A DNA stretch of 40,733 nucleotides from Gammaproteobacteria bacterium (lineage in GTDB: Bacteria; Pseudomonadota; Gammaproteobacteria; Steroidobacterales; Woeseiaceae): NCBI GenBank assembly GCA_029865385.1, contig JAOUGX010000024.1:1-40733 (forward strand), read 5' to 3'. Below are positions 28,121 through 38,451 of this stretch, piece by piece; within the stretch, counting starts at the first letter, position 1, and every line of letters begins with the position of its first letter. Made by a program: the position numbers and the translations under genes. The notes beneath the pieces are model-generated. The model was not told the DNA's origin. It searched no databases and saw nothing but the letters and a program-made list of their open reading frames with translations.

Positions 28121-29731
28121 TTACATGCGGAAAATGCCGTACGGCGTTTCGCCGTCGCGCGGCCGGTTCATCGAGGCGGAGATCGCCTGGCCCAGCACTT
28201 TACGCGTATCGACCGGATCGATGACGCCGTCGTCCCACAGGCGCGCACTCGCATAATACGGATGCCCCTGGGATTCGTACTGGTTCTGGATTTCCTTTTC
28301 GAACTTCTTCCTGTCCTTTTCCGCCCAGACCTCGCCCTTGGCTGCGAGCCCGTCCTGTCGCACGCTGGAGAGAACCAGTGCGGCCTGTTCGCCGCCCATC
28401 ACGGAGATACGCGAATTCGGCCACATCCACAGCATGCGCGGGCCGTAGGCCCGGCCGCACATCGCGTAGTTACCGGCGCCAAACGAGCCGCCGACGATAA
28501 CCGTGAATTTTGGAACCGATGCGGTCGCCACGGCATTGACCATTTTCGCGCCATCTTTCGCGATACCGCCGTGTTCGTATTTCTTGCCAACCATGAATCC
28601 GGTGATGTTCTGCAGGAATACCAGAGGAATGCCGCGGCGGTTACACAGCTGAATGAAGTGCGCGCCCTTTTGCGCCGACTCGGAAAACAGGATTCCGTTG
28701 TTCGCAAGTATGCCGACCGGGTAACCGTAAAGATGACTGAATCCGCAAACCAGCGTCGGCCCGTACAACGCCTTGAACTCCTGGAACTCGGAACCGTCGA
28801 CGACACGCGCGATGACTTCGCGAATGTCGTAGGGGAAGCGGAACTCGCGCGACACGACGCCGTACAGTTCGTCAGCAGGATAAGCGGGTTCGACGACTTC
28901 GCGCAGGCGCAGCGGAATGTTCTTCCGCCAGTTCAGGTTCGAGACGATTTCGCGAACCTTTTCCAGCGCTTCCGTGTCGTTCGCCGCCAGGTAATCGGTA
29001 ACCCCGGAAATCCGCGAGTGCACGTCGCCGCCACCCAGCGTTTCGGCATCGACGACTTCACCCGTTGCCGCTTTGACCAGCGGCGGGCCGCCGAGAAAAA
29101 TCGTTCCCTGGTTCCTGACGATGATCGCTTCATCGCACATCGCGGGAACGTATGCACCGCCCGCGGTGCAGGAGCCGAGCACGGCAGCGATCTGCGGCAG
29201 ACCCAGTGCGGACATGCGCGCCTGGTTGTAGAAAATGCGGCCGAAGTGATCGCGGTCGGGAAACACCTCGTCCTGCATCGGCAGGAATGCGCCGCCGGAA
29301 TCGACGAGATAAATACACGGCAAGCCGTTCTGCTCGGCGATTTCTTGCGCACGCAGGTGCTTGCGCACAGTCAGAGGATAATAGGTGCCGCCTTTCACCG
29401 TCGCGTCGTTGGCGACGATCATGCAGTCCGTGTCATTGACCTGGCCGATGCCCGCAATAACGCCGGCGGCCGGCACCTCGTTGTCGTACATCCCGTAAGC
29501 CGCGAGCTGCGCCACTTCGAGAAACGGCGCGCCGCGGTCGACGACCGTGCGAATCCGGTCCCGGGGCAGCAGCTTGCCGCGCGAGAGGTGCTTTTCACGC
29601 GCTCGCTGGCTGCCGCCTTCCTCGATCTTCTGCAGGGTCTTCCTTAGGTCCGCGGCGAGTTTGCGGTTGGCTTTGGAGTTTTCTGCGAAGTCTTTGGAGT
29701 CGCTTTTGATTCTTGTTTGAATTTTCGGCAT
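28121..29731 (-). CDS. liuB: Methylcrotonyl-CoA carboxylase beta (carboxyltransferase) subunit
   Basis: Carboxyltransferase of 536 residues that moves the carboxyl group from biotin to 3-methylcrotonyl-CoA in leucine degradation. N- and C-terminal crotonase-like domains are both present, with [68 protein letters not shown] and [18 protein letters not shown]. Those segments fit the methylcrotonyl-CoA branch better than the propionyl-CoA or acetyl-CoA branches. It starts 14 bases after the isovaleryl-CoA dehydrogenase stop. The biotin-carrying alpha subunit (LiuD/MccA) it needs is not encoded in the window. Confidence 0.93.
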   Translation of the reverse strand: MPKIQTRIKSDSKDFAENSKANRKLAADLRKTLQKIEEGGSQRAREKHLSRGKLLPRDRIRTVVDRGAPFLEVAQLAAYGMYDNEVPAAGVIAGIGQVNDTDCMIVANDATVKGGTYYPLTVRKHLRAQEIAEQNGLPCIYLVDSGGAFLPMQDEVFPDRDHFGRIFYNQARMSALGLPQIAAVLGSCTAGGAYVPAMCDEAIIVRNQGTIFLGGPPLVKAATGEVVDAETLGGGDVHSRISGVTDYLAANDTEALEKVREIVSNLNWRKNIPLRLREVVEPAYPADELYGVVSREFRFPYDIREVIARVVDGSEFQEFKALYGPTLVCGFSHLYGYPVGILANNGILFSESAQKGAHFIQLCNRRGIPLVFLQNITGFMVGKKYEHGGIAKDGAKMVNAVATASVPKFTVIVGGSFGAGNYAMCGRAYGPRMLWMWPNSRISVMGGEQAALVLSSVRQDGLAAKGEVWAEKDRKKFEKEIQNQYESQGHPYYASARLWDDGVIDPVDTRKVLGQAISASMNRPRDGETPYGIFRM

Positions 29732-29745
29732 CGGCTTTCGAATTT

Positions 29746-30903
29746 CTAGTTCGTGGCGTTGAAGAGTTCACGCCCGATCAGCATGCGGCGTATCTCACTG
29801 GTGCCGGCGCCGATTTCGTACAACTTGGCGTCGCGCAACAATCGGCCGGCCGGGTACTCGTTGATATAACCGTTACCGCCCAGCGCCTGGATCGTTTCGC
29901 TGGCCATCCAGGTGGCTTTTTCGGCGGACTGCAGAATGCACCCGGCCGCGTCGAAGTTGGTCGTCTGGCCGCGATCGCAGGCACGCGCCACGGCATAGAC
30001 GTATGCGCGGCACGCGTTCATCGTCGTGTACATGTCAGCGACTTTGCCCTGCATCAGCTGAAAAGTGCCGATGGCCTGTCCGAACTGTTTGCGATCGTGA
30101 ATGTACGGCATCACCAGATCATAACAGGCGCGCATTATGCCCAGCGGACCGGCGGCAAGCACGACGCGCTCGAAATCGAGGCCGCTCATAAGGATTTTCG
30201 CGCCCTTGTTTTCGTCTCCCAGGAGATTTTCGGCCGGCACCCTGCAATCGTTCATCACCAACTCGCCCGTATCGGAGCCGCGCATGCCTAGCTTGTCCAG
30301 CTTCTGCGCGGCCGAGAATCCGGGCATGCCTTTTTCGACTATGAACGCACTCAGCTTTGGTTTCGAATCACTGCCGCCGGTGACGGCATAGATAATCGAG
30401 ACGTCGGCTTCCGGCGCGTTGGTGATCCACATCTTGTTGCCGTTCAGCACCCATGAGTCCCCGTCCCTGACCGCACGTGCGCGCATACCCATGACGTCGG
30501 AACCGGCGCCGGCCTCGCTCATCGCCAGCGCACCGACATGTTCGCCCGAGATCAGATTCGGCAGGTATTTTTGTTTCTGCTCGGGCGTGCCCCAGCGGCG
30601 CAGCTGGTTAACGCAGAGATTCGAATGCGCGCCATAGGACAGACCTACGGAGGCAGACGCGCGGCTGATTTCTTCCATCGCGACCACGTGCGCGAGATAG
30701 CCGAGGCCGGTGCCGCCGGATTCCTCCTCGACTGTCAGTCCGAGCAGCCCGAGTTCGCCGAGCTCCGGCCAAAGGTCACGCGGAAACCGGTTGCTGCTGT
30801 CAATCTCGGCAGCGCGCGGCGCAATGCGATCTGCGGCGAACTGGCGAACCGTATCGCGCAGCAGGTCGACGTCCTCACCGAGGCCAAAATCGAAATCGAA
30901 CAT
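29746..30903 (-). CDS. liuA: Isovaleryl-CoA dehydrogenase
   Basis: FAD enzyme of 385 residues that converts isovaleryl-CoA to 3-methylcrotonyl-CoA and feeds electrons to [20 protein letters not shown] (125-141) and [20 protein letters not shown] are acyl-CoA dehydrogenase signatures. The catalytic base is the isovaleryl-type Glu, here Glu245 in [10 protein letters not shown], while the medium-chain position is AGTSEIRR without the Glu. It is the first gene of the operon liuA-liuB-SDR-kinase. The upstream 237 bases hold repeats and end at the sstT stop, so its promoter must lie between the repeats and the ATG. Confidence 0.94.
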   Translation of the reverse strand: MFDFDFGLGEDVDLLRDTVRQFAADRIAPRAAEIDSSNRFPRDLWPELGELGLLGLTVEEESGGTGLGYLAHVVAMEEISRASASVGLSYGAHSNLCVNQLRRWGTPEQKQKYLPNLISGEHVGALAMSEAGAGSDVMGMRARAVRDGDSWVLNGNKMWITNAPEADVSIIYAVTGGSDSKPKLSAFIVEKGMPGFSAAQKLDKLGMRGSDTGELVMNDCRVPAENLLGDENKGAKILMSGLDFERVVLAAGPLGIMRACYDLVMPYIHDRKQFGQAIGTFQLMQGKVADMYTTMNACRAYVYAVARACDRGQTTNFDAAGCILQSAEKATWMASETIQALGGNGYINEYPAGRLLRDAKLYEIGAGTSEIRRMLIGRELFNATN

Positions 30904-31002
30904 AATCGGACACCCCCGTCATCGAAGCGTACATGATGGCCAATGCGCCTCGGCGCATGAATACCATTCGTGGGGTATTGGGAGGTTCGGAACGCCAGGC
31001 CA

Positions 31003-31023
31003 GTCGCCTGCAGTGCAGGCGAC
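31003..31023. repeat. REP-like palindrome
   Basis: A 21-base palindrome with arms GTCGCCTGCA and TGCAGGCGAC around a single central base. Its core matches the repeats at 5575-5669, which shows a dispersed family rather than a local accident. It lies 13 bases from the compound repeat at 31036. Confidence 0.75.
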
Positions 31024-31035
31024 CTATCAAAAAGC

Positions 31036-31142
31036 AAAAAAGGGGCCGGATACATTTTAAGTCTATTAAAAATGTATCCGGCCCCTTTTTTGTATCCGGC
31101 CCCTTTTTTGAATAGACTTAAAATGTATCCGGCCCCTTTTTT
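31036..31142. repeat. 107-bp compound inverted repeat, possible non-autonomous mobile element and terminator
   Basis: The ends, 31036-31067 and 31111-31142, are perfect 32-base inverted repeats built on A6-GGGGCCGGATACA and its complement. Two further inverted copies of the GGGGCCGGATAC core lie inside, at 31071-31091 and 31092-31109. The first two copies form a hairpin with a GC-rich stem bounded by A6 and T6, so it can act as a bidirectional intrinsic terminator after sstT. The last bases of the element overlap the TAA stop of sstT (31141-31143). The pattern suggests repeated insertion or template-switch duplication. No transposase is present in the window. Confidence 0.85.
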
Positions 31143-32343
31143 AGGTGGTATGGCAGGCTGCGGCGGTGAAGACCACATCGGTCGAGCTGTTCAACGCGGT
31201 CTCCGCAGAATCCTGCAGTACGCTGATGATGAAGCCGACGCCGACCACCTGCATCGCGATGCCATCCGGAATGCCGAACAGGCCGCAGGCCAGCGGGATC
31301 AGCAGCAGCGAACCGCCCGCAACCCCCGACGCACCGCAAGCCGACAAGGCCGCAACCACCGAAAGCAGCAAAGCCGTCGCAAAATCGACATCGATTCCGA
31401 GCGTGTGCGTTGCCGCGAGCGTCAACACGGTGATGGTGATTGCCGCACCGCCCATATTGACGGTTGCGCCGAGCGGAATCGAAACCGCATAGGTATTCCT
31501 GTCCAGCCCGAGTTTCTCGCACAGTGCGAGGTTCACCGGGATGTTGGCCGCGGAACTACGGGTAAAGAAAGCGGTTACGCCGCTTTCGCGCAGAGCCGTC
31601 AGCACGATTGGATAGGGATTGCGACGGATCTTGACCCATACGATCAACGGATTGACTATCAGCGCCATGATCAACATTGCGCCCAGCAACACGGACAGCA
31701 CCTGCGCATAAGCGCCGAGTTCTGCGAGGCCCGATGTGGCGAGCGAGCCGGCGACGAGACCGAAGATGCCGAGTGGCGCAAGCCGGATGACGACACGCAC
31801 GATCGCGGTCACTGCTTCGGCAACGTCCCTCAGCATGTCGCGACTCGATTGCGAAGCGCGACGCAGGCCCAGGCCGAGCGCTACACCCCACACCAGGATG
31901 CCGATGTAGTTGCCATTCATCAGTGCGCTGACCGGATTATCGACCAGTTTGAACAACAGGTTCTTCAACACTTCGACGATACCCTCGGGTGGGTTTACGC
32001 CGAGATCCGTGACGTTCAGCGTGAGTGTCGTCGGGAAGGCCGTGCTCAAGACCACAGCGAGCAATGCAGCGCTGAATGTGCCGACGAGATACAAGAGAAT
32101 TACCGGGCGCATCTGCGTCGGGTGTTCGTGGTGCTGGTTTGCGAGCGCGGACGCAACCAGCACCAATACCAGTACCGGTGCCACCGCTTTCAGCGCCTGC
32201 ACGAACAAGTCGCCCAGCAGCATGGTCTTTGCCGCAAGGCCCGGCGCCAACAGCAGCAACGCGATGCCGGCTACGATGCCGACGGCAATCTGCGCCACGA
32301 GATTGCCGCTCGCAATGCGCTCGAAAACGGATTTGGTGGACAT
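31141..32343 (-). CDS. sstT: Sodium/serine-threonine symporter SstT
   Basis: Inner-membrane DAACS-family symporter of 400 residues that imports serine and threonine with Na+. The family signature [20 protein letters not shown] lies near 263-282. It is followed by [22 protein letters not shown], the re-entrant and TM7 region, and the substrate-binding [15 protein letters not shown] near the end. Eight or more hydrophobic segments are visible. The stop codon overlaps the end of the compound repeat, but the C-terminus (FTAAACHTT) still looks normal for the family. It lies 66 bases after the LuxR regulator gene and is probably in the same transcription unit. Confidence 0.93.
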   Translation of the reverse strand: MSTKSVFERIASGNLVAQIAVGIVAGIALLLLAPGLAAKTMLLGDLFVQALKAVAPVLVLVLVASALANQHHEHPTQMRPVILLYLVGTFSAALLAVVLSTAFPTTLTLNVTDLGVNPPEGIVEVLKNLLFKLVDNPVSALMNGNYIGILVWGVALGLGLRRASQSSRDMLRDVAEAVTAIVRVVIRLAPLGIFGLVAGSLATSGLAELGAYAQVLSVLLGAMLIMALIVNPLIVWVKIRRNPYPIVLTALRESGVTAFFTRSSAANIPVNLALCEKLGLDRNTYAVSIPLGATVNMGGAAITITVLTLAATHTLGIDVDFATALLLSVVAALSACGASGVAGGSLLLIPLACGLFGIPDGIAMQVVGVGFIISVLQDSAETALNSSTDVVFTAAACHTT

Positions 32344-32409
32344 ACGGCTCTTCTTTATTGGTGGTTATGCAAAATATGTCGGATACATTGTGCCAGAGAT
32401 TCGGTACGG

Positions 32410-33243
32410 CTATGCCGGCCCGCCCTGCCCGCGACTGCCCGGCTTTCGCGATCCTGATTCGAGTGCATTGATCAAAAGTGAAAACAACTCGTACTGCGAG
32501 CTGATGCCGAGCTTCGCGAACAGGTTGCGCTTGTGCACCATGACCGTACCGGGTGCGATCTTCAGTTCCCGGGCAATCGATTTGGATGAATATCCGCGCA
32601 GCAGCAACTGGCTGATCTGTTGTTCGCGTTCGGTTAGCAACGACTCGCCGAACCGTTCGAAGCATTCCGTCAATCGACGGTGCACGCGATCGTCGGTCAC
32701 ATGATAGTCCGCGTTCTTCGCCCAGTCCTGCCAGATGCGCTGCATGCCTGCCCGGATCAGTGGCTCGGTCAGTTGAAGCCGGCTGAGTTCGGCCTTGCTG
32801 AAAGTATGCGTGCGCCGCCCGATCACCAGCACCAGCGTCGTTTCATCGGACACCGGCAGCAGGTAATCCATCTCGTCCAGCAGGTGCGTGCGTTCGCAAT
32901 ACTGCTTGTAGTATTCGCTGGCGCGAAACCGGTCCGGCAACTGATCGCGAAAACGGCACAGGCTGGGCTTGTCCGACTTGAGTGCGAGCTGGTAGAGCGG
33001 ATCGAGCAGATACGGACCCGCGAGGTACCGCTCGAGGTAATGCTTGCGACCGGCGGGTTCCAGCGTGTGATGCACGACATCGGGACTTGCGTTGCTGTGA
33101 ATCGCCAGCAGGCAGGTGCCTTCATGATCCACCACAAGGCCGATGGCCGATACGAGCGCGTCCGCGATCGCGGCGTGATCGGTACCGGCGACCACATTGG
33201 CGACTGCCTGATGCCATTCAGCGGATTCGAACTTGCTACGCAC
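32410..33243 (-). CDS. LuxR family transcriptional regulator
   Basis: Regulator of 277 residues. The C-terminal LuxR helix-turn-helix spans about 205-260 (LTEREQQISQLLLRG, then SSKSIARELKIAPGTVMVHK). The N-terminal 190 residues are not a receiver domain and do not match a known autoinducer pocket by eye, so the signal is unknown. Translation starts at a GTG. It lies 14 bases after the TIM-barrel gene and before sstT, so it may control this cluster. Confidence 0.87.
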   Translation of the reverse strand: MRSKFESAEWHQAVANVVAGTDHAAIADALVSAIGLVVDHEGTCLLAIHSNASPDVVHHTLEPAGRKHYLERYLAGPYLLDPLYQLALKSDKPSLCRFRDQLPDRFRASEYYKQYCERTHLLDEMDYLLPVSDETTLVLVIGRRTHTFSKAELSRLQLTEPLIRAGMQRIWQDWAKNADYHVTDDRVHRRLTECFERFGESLLTEREQQISQLLLRGYSSKSIARELKIAPGTVMVHKRNLFAKLGISSQYELFSLLINALESGSRKPGSRGQGGPA

Positions 33244-33257
33244 GATGGCGATGCCAG

Positions 33258-34127
33258 CTAGGCGCCCGCGCGCTGCGAAGCCGCATCTTCAGCCTCGAGC
33301 GAGGCCCAGATGTCCTGCACCCACTGGCGGATCTGCAGCGACTCGCGCCAGCGGTCCGACAACTCATGTCGCTTGCCGTCGGTTATCGCGTATGGCGGCG
33401 GGCCGAGTTCGCACAGAAACACCAGCGTCGCGTCGTCCGCATTTCGCTTGCGCCACATTCGCATACCGTCCGTCCACCAGCGTTGAAAAATCGCCACCCA
33501 CTCCTGGTGTTGCGGAAAGTCGATCTGAACCTGGATTTGCTCACGACTCGCGATCCGCCCCTGGAAGCAATCCGAACGATCGAGTACACGGCGTATGTAG
33601 GCCTCGTCGCGCGCCGGGATGGGCGAGCGAAACTCGCGGTCGACGACGAAGTGCGACAAATCCGCGCACAGTCGCATTTCGGGAATGGAGTCAATCACTT
33701 GCAACGTGTAGAACAGGTCGTTCAGGAGCCCGTCGCGATGCGTTTCGAAAAGCAGCGGCATACCGATACGGGCCGCATCGTCCATCCAGCGATTGATAAC
33801 CGGGAGCGCACCTTCGACGGTAATCGGCATCACGCCGCCGATCACGTTAACCATGCAGGCGTCAAATTCGTTTGCCATGTGCAACAACGGTTCGAGGTCG
33901 CGCACCCTGTGCGGAAACGCATTCACCATGCAGCCCAGTGAATACTTTTCGAAATACGCTTTCTTGTCGCTAAACTGCTCGATCTCGTCGACACCGAGAT
34001 CGATACACATACCGTCGAATCCTGCCTCGGCCACCATGCGAAAATTTTCGTCGACGCTTCGTTCCGGCAACTCCGGATGGCGCAACTCCATGCCCCACAG
34101 CGATTGGTAGATTTCGAGTGTCTGCAT
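33258..34127 (-). CDS. Xylose isomerase-like TIM barrel protein
   Basis: Protein of 289 residues with the AP endonuclease 2 / sugar isomerase TIM-barrel pattern. FETHRD near residue 132 and CADLSHFVVD near residue 156 supply likely metal ligands (Glu, His, Asp, His), and a third acidic strand is CELGPPPYAI near the C-terminus. Such proteins act on sugars, inosose or other polyols, or on nucleic acid; nothing here singles one out. It sits 18 bases after the desaturase gene and before the LuxR gene. Confidence 0.75.
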   Translation of the reverse strand: MQTLEIYQSLWGMELRHPELPERSVDENFRMVAEAGFDGMCIDLGVDEIEQFSDKKAYFEKYSLGCMVNAFPHRVRDLEPLLHMANEFDACMVNVIGGVMPITVEGALPVINRWMDDAARIGMPLLFETHRDGLLNDLFYTLQVIDSIPEMRLCADLSHFVVDREFRSPIPARDEAYIRRVLDRSDCFQGRIASREQIQVQIDFPQHQEWVAIFQRWWTDGMRMWRKRNADDATLVFLCELGPPPYAITDGKRHELSDRWRESLQIRQWVQDIWASLEAEDAASQRAGA

Positions 34128-34145
34128 GCGCGGCTCGAAGACCGC

Positions 34146-35694
<1,549 letters not shown>

Positions 35695-35699
35695 ACTTT

Positions 35700-36068
35700 T
35701 CAGCCCATGCAGAACGCGTTCAGCTTGTTGCCATCCAGATCGCGGAAATACGCGGCGTAGAAGTTATTACCGCGATCGCCGGGTGCGCCCTCGTCTTTTC
35801 CGCCGAGCTTCAGCGCTTTGGCGTGCAGCGCGTCGACCTTGTCCCTGGAATCCATTACCAACGCTACCATGACGCCATTGCCGACAGTGGCCGGCTTGCC
35901 GTTGAACGGTTTGATAATGGATACGGCCGGTGACGTCTGGTTGGGGCCCCATGCGATAAACGTGTCACCTTCCATGATGCGTCCGGCACCGACGGTCTTG
36001 AAAAGCTCGTCGTAGAATTTCGCCGCTTTGTCGTACTGGTTCGTGCCGAGTGTTACGTAGCCGATCAT
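35700..36068 (-). CDS. VOC (glyoxalase/bleomycin resistance) family protein
   Basis: Small protein of 122 residues with the two beta-alpha-beta-beta-beta modules of the vicinal oxygen chelate fold. It begins MIGYVTLGTNQYDKAAKFYD and ends NFYAAYFRDLDGNKLNAFC, with the usual metal-site Glu replaced or displaced. Members include glyoxalase I-like isomerases and dioxygenases; function here is not assigned. It converges on glnB. Confidence 0.85.
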   Translation of the reverse strand: MIGYVTLGTNQYDKAAKFYDELFKTVGAGRIMEGDTFIAWGPNQTSPAVSIIKPFNGKPATVGNGVMVALVMDSRDKVDALHAKALKLGGKDEGAPGDRGNNFYAAYFRDLDGNKLNAFCMG

Positions 36069-36133
36069 TGTCGTTCCCCTTGATTGAAAAAGTGTTACCT
36101 GACGATCTATAGATATTCCGTGCTGCGACTAGT

Positions 36134-36676
36134 TCACTTCGAACGCAGGCCGGGATACGCCGTACGCAGCACGGTCCAGGCTCGCAGCTTTTCCGCAAAT
36201 GGCATCGACGCGTGTGCCGGACTGGTGGATGGCAGCAGCACCTGTTGCATGCCGGCATACTGCCGTCGAGATGTCCTGGCTACCAGCCGGATGAACAATT
36301 CCCGCGCTTTTCTGCCGTTAAAGCAAATCATGGTGATTTCCGGATAGCGCTCGAAGAAAGCCGCAAAATCGTTGGCGGTTGCCGTGTCCGGCTGGATCGC
36401 GGCGTCGAGGCTGCCGGGGCGAACGGAGGACGCCAGCACATCCCAAACCGCAATACCGGCACGTGTCAGCAATGCAACCCTTTGCTCGTACGGCAGTTCC
36501 GGTCCGGCACCGAACAGTTCGCCCATGATCGGCCAGAACGCATTGCGCGGATTGGCGTAGTACTCCTTTTCCTGCAGTGATATTTGACTCGGCAGACTGC
36601 CGAGGATCAGGACCCGGGCGCGCTTTGCGACCAGTGGCGCAAAGCCGGCGCTGGAATGTGGCCCACCGTCCGGCAT
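36134..36676 (-). CDS. DNA-deoxyinosine glycosylase, uracil-DNA glycosylase superfamily
   Basis: Base-excision repair enzyme of 180 residues. It opens with RVLILGSLPSQISLQEKEYY and ANPRNAFWPIM, the active-site region of the family 6 hypoxanthine-DNA glycosylases, and the second motif is LPSTSPAHA near residue 150. It would remove hypoxanthine from deaminated DNA. The ATG at 36676 is five bases after the stop of the membrane protein gene; an ATG nine codons earlier would overlap that gene by 23 bases. No clear ribosome-binding site decides between them. Confidence 0.83.
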   Translation of the reverse strand: MPDGGPHSSAGFAPLVAKRARVLILGSLPSQISLQEKEYYANPRNAFWPIMGELFGAGPELPYEQRVALLTRAGIAVWDVLASSVRPGSLDAAIQPDTATANDFAAFFERYPEITMICFNGRKARELFIRLVARTSRRQYAGMQQVLLPSTSPAHASMPFAEKLRAWTVLRTAYPGLRSK

Positions 36677-36680
36677 CGCA

Positions 36681-37010
36681 TTACGCCGCGTCGGATCCTG
36701 CATTGCCGCCGAGACTCGCGTAAATGTAGGCGGGCAGCGCACAGGATAGACCAATGAACAGATTCAAAACGATAAACAGCAGTGGCTTAGGTCCTTTGCC
36801 CCGGCTACGGCGGTGGAACATCGCTATCCAGAATACGAACGAGGAGATCAGCAGGTCGGCCGTGAAGCCGCCGGACGCCGGGTTCTCGAACAATGCGGCG
36901 ACGAAATCCATCAAACCGAATCCGACGGATGCAAAGTGCTGGCCGAAAAACAAAACCGGCACGATGCCACCGACAATCGCAAGCAAGAGAAATACCAGTC
37001 GAATATTCAT
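36681..37010 (-). CDS. DUF2834-type small membrane protein
   Basis: Protein of 109 residues with three hydrophobic segments: near the N-terminus, at about 50-66 (GFTADLLISSFVFWIAMF) and near residue 82. GFTADLLISS and the following basic stretch match DUF2834. The function is unknown. The start has GGAAGAGG upstream, and it lies between the CDGSH protein and the glycosylase on the same strand. Confidence 0.75.
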   Translation of the reverse strand: MNIRLVFLLLAIVGGIVPVLFFGQHFASVGFGLMDFVAALFENPASGGFTADLLISSFVFWIAMFHRRSRGKGPKPLLFIVLNLFIGLSCALPAYIYASLGGNAGSDAA

Positions 37011-37028
37011 AGTCTTGCCTCTTCCTTG

Positions 37029-37682
37029 TTAATCACCTGTGAAGCCGTTCTTTTTGTGTGAGCCATCGCAGAACGGCTTGTTTTCCGAACCGCCGCAGCG
37101 ACAAAGCGCGACCTGGCTACCGCTCCACGCGCGCCGGCCGTTGCCGCTTTGAATGACGAGGTTTCCTTTGAACAGGAGCGGCCCGTCTTTCGACGGTTTG
37201 ACCTGCAACGGGCCGCCGGACGTCACAGCGCCCGGACCGGTTTCGCCGACCGCGCCGGAATCGAGGAAACCCGCTTTCTCGTGAGAGTTATCGCAAAAGG
37301 GTTTGTTCGCCGACCGGCCACAACGGCACAAGGCCGCACGAAACATCAGGCCGGGCGCGTTTTCCGGCGCGCCTTCGATCTGCAATTCGCCGCGAACGTA
37401 AAGCGGGCCGTTTTGCGCAACCGTCACGGTGTTCTCCGCGGCGGCTTTTTCCGGACGCGATCCATCGGCATTCTGCACCGATAGTGCGCCGCTGGGACAC
37501 CGCAACACCACCTCCTCGACTTCCGAATCGGAAACCAGGTCGGGCTGGCACCAGGGTTTTCGCCCGGTGATGAACAGATTGCCTTTTGCGCGGCCGCATT
37601 CGCCAATGTGTATGCACAGGCGACTGTTCCACGAGACCGAAGCGCGGGATCCGGGAAAAACGAACTGATCGGATTTTGCCAT
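37029..37682 (-). CDS. Two-CDGSH iron-sulfur protein with N-terminal Fer4_19-like domain
   Basis: Protein of 217 residues. The N-terminal 70 residues carry RLCIHIGECGRAKGNLF and PWCQPD, the divergent 4Fe-4S-binding Fer4_19 pattern. Two CDGSH zinc-finger-type 2Fe-2S sites follow, CRCGRSANKPFCDNSH near 120-135 and CRCGGSENKPFCDGSH near 195-210, each with three Cys and one His. A redox or cluster-transfer role is likely. AGGAGA precedes the ATG. Confidence 0.92.
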   Translation of the reverse strand: MAKSDQFVFPGSRASVSWNSRLCIHIGECGRAKGNLFITGRKPWCQPDLVSDSEVEEVVLRCPSGALSVQNADGSRPEKAAAENTVTVAQNGPLYVRGELQIEGAPENAPGLMFRAALCRCGRSANKPFCDNSHEKAGFLDSGAVGETGPGAVTSGGPLQVKPSKDGPLLFKGNLVIQSGNGRRAWSGSQVALCRCGGSENKPFCDGSHKKNGFTGD

Positions 37683-37700
37683 TCGATTGTCTCCTGTTTT

Positions 37701-38123
37701 CTAGGCGACGTGCTGACGAACAATGCTTATAAATACAACGATCCAAATCACAACTAAGACCGCCTGGCTAAGCGCGAACAGGCGGAAGCGCAGCAAAACC
37801 TTGTTGGATGTAAGGTGTACATAGCTGTGCAGGTAGCGCAACAGGACATAGGCCCACGCCAGGAAAACGATTGTGAACCCGCCCACCTGGGTGACGTAAG
37901 CAATGATCGAGGCTGTATAAAAGAGTACTGGTGCTTCATACAGATTGATCACGTGGCGTGAAGCGACCCGCAGCTTCATCGGTTCCTCGTAGCCCTGATA
38001 GTCCCGATAAAACTTCGGATCGACCTCGCCCTTCTTGATTGCCGTCAATCGCAGGTACGCGAGTCGCAGAGTCGAGAAGGCAGTGAGAACGAACAAGGCA
38101 AAAACGGGATACAGGACCGGCAT
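37701..38123 (-). CDS. MAPEG family membrane protein
   Basis: Membrane protein of 140 residues with four hydrophobic helices. NLYEAPVLFYTASII and RYLHSYVHLTSN resemble MAPEG family members (eicosanoid and glutathione metabolism in animals). The ATG at 38123 is preceded by GGAG; a start five codons earlier lacks one. The bacterial role is unknown. Confidence 0.8.
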   Translation of the reverse strand: MPVLYPVFALFVLTAFSTLRLAYLRLTAIKKGEVDPKFYRDYQGYEEPMKLRVASRHVINLYEAPVLFYTASIIAYVTQVGGFTIVFLAWAYVLLRYLHSYVHLTSNKVLLRFRLFALSQAVLVVIWIVVFISIVRQHVA

Positions 38124-38451
38124 GACGCAATACTCCATCGCAAATGCGGATCGTCAATATACTCCAATCGCGATGTGGATTGAGAATGTCAGCCTGCTAC
38201 GCGATACGCGCCACTGCGAGTTTTATCAGTAACTTAAGCATCAGCCCGCAGGTGTGGCGACTATTCGCAGCCCGGTGATGTCCGATAACCCGAATTCTGT
38301 GGCAGGCAAAGATCCTGATATCCTTCCCCGGAAAGTGGCCAATAACACGCCACCTGTCCATAGGCGAAACAGGCACTTGAACATGCCCGAACCAGTCTAT
38401 AACTCATTTTCGACCACATCAGACGCCCCATTTTTGGGGCGGACTTAATAG
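38124..38451. other. Gene-free gap ending at the first integron core site
   Basis: No convincing gene was found in these 328 bases. The last 30 bases contain a perfect hairpin CGCCCC-ATTTTT-GGGGCG (38424-38441) followed by GGACTTAATAG, and the core site begins at 38451. CTATAAC at 38397-38403 could be the left core of an earlier attC. The stretch may therefore be the remnant of an attI or another attC; neither can be proved by eye. Confidence 0.4.

Noticed and set aside
28109-29647. A 512-codon open frame opposite liuB
   Set aside because: It lies antisense to a clear carboxyltransferase gene, has biased Arg/His-rich composition and no recognisable motif. It results from high GC in the other frame.
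30970-32457. A 495-codon open frame opposite sstT
   Set aside because: It starts inside the repeats, runs antisense to SstT and its composition is unnaturally rich in Gln, Arg and His.
38254-38448. Small plus-strand frame in the gap before the cassettes
   Set aside because: No ribosome-binding site, no motif, and its end overlaps the hairpin at the array edge.
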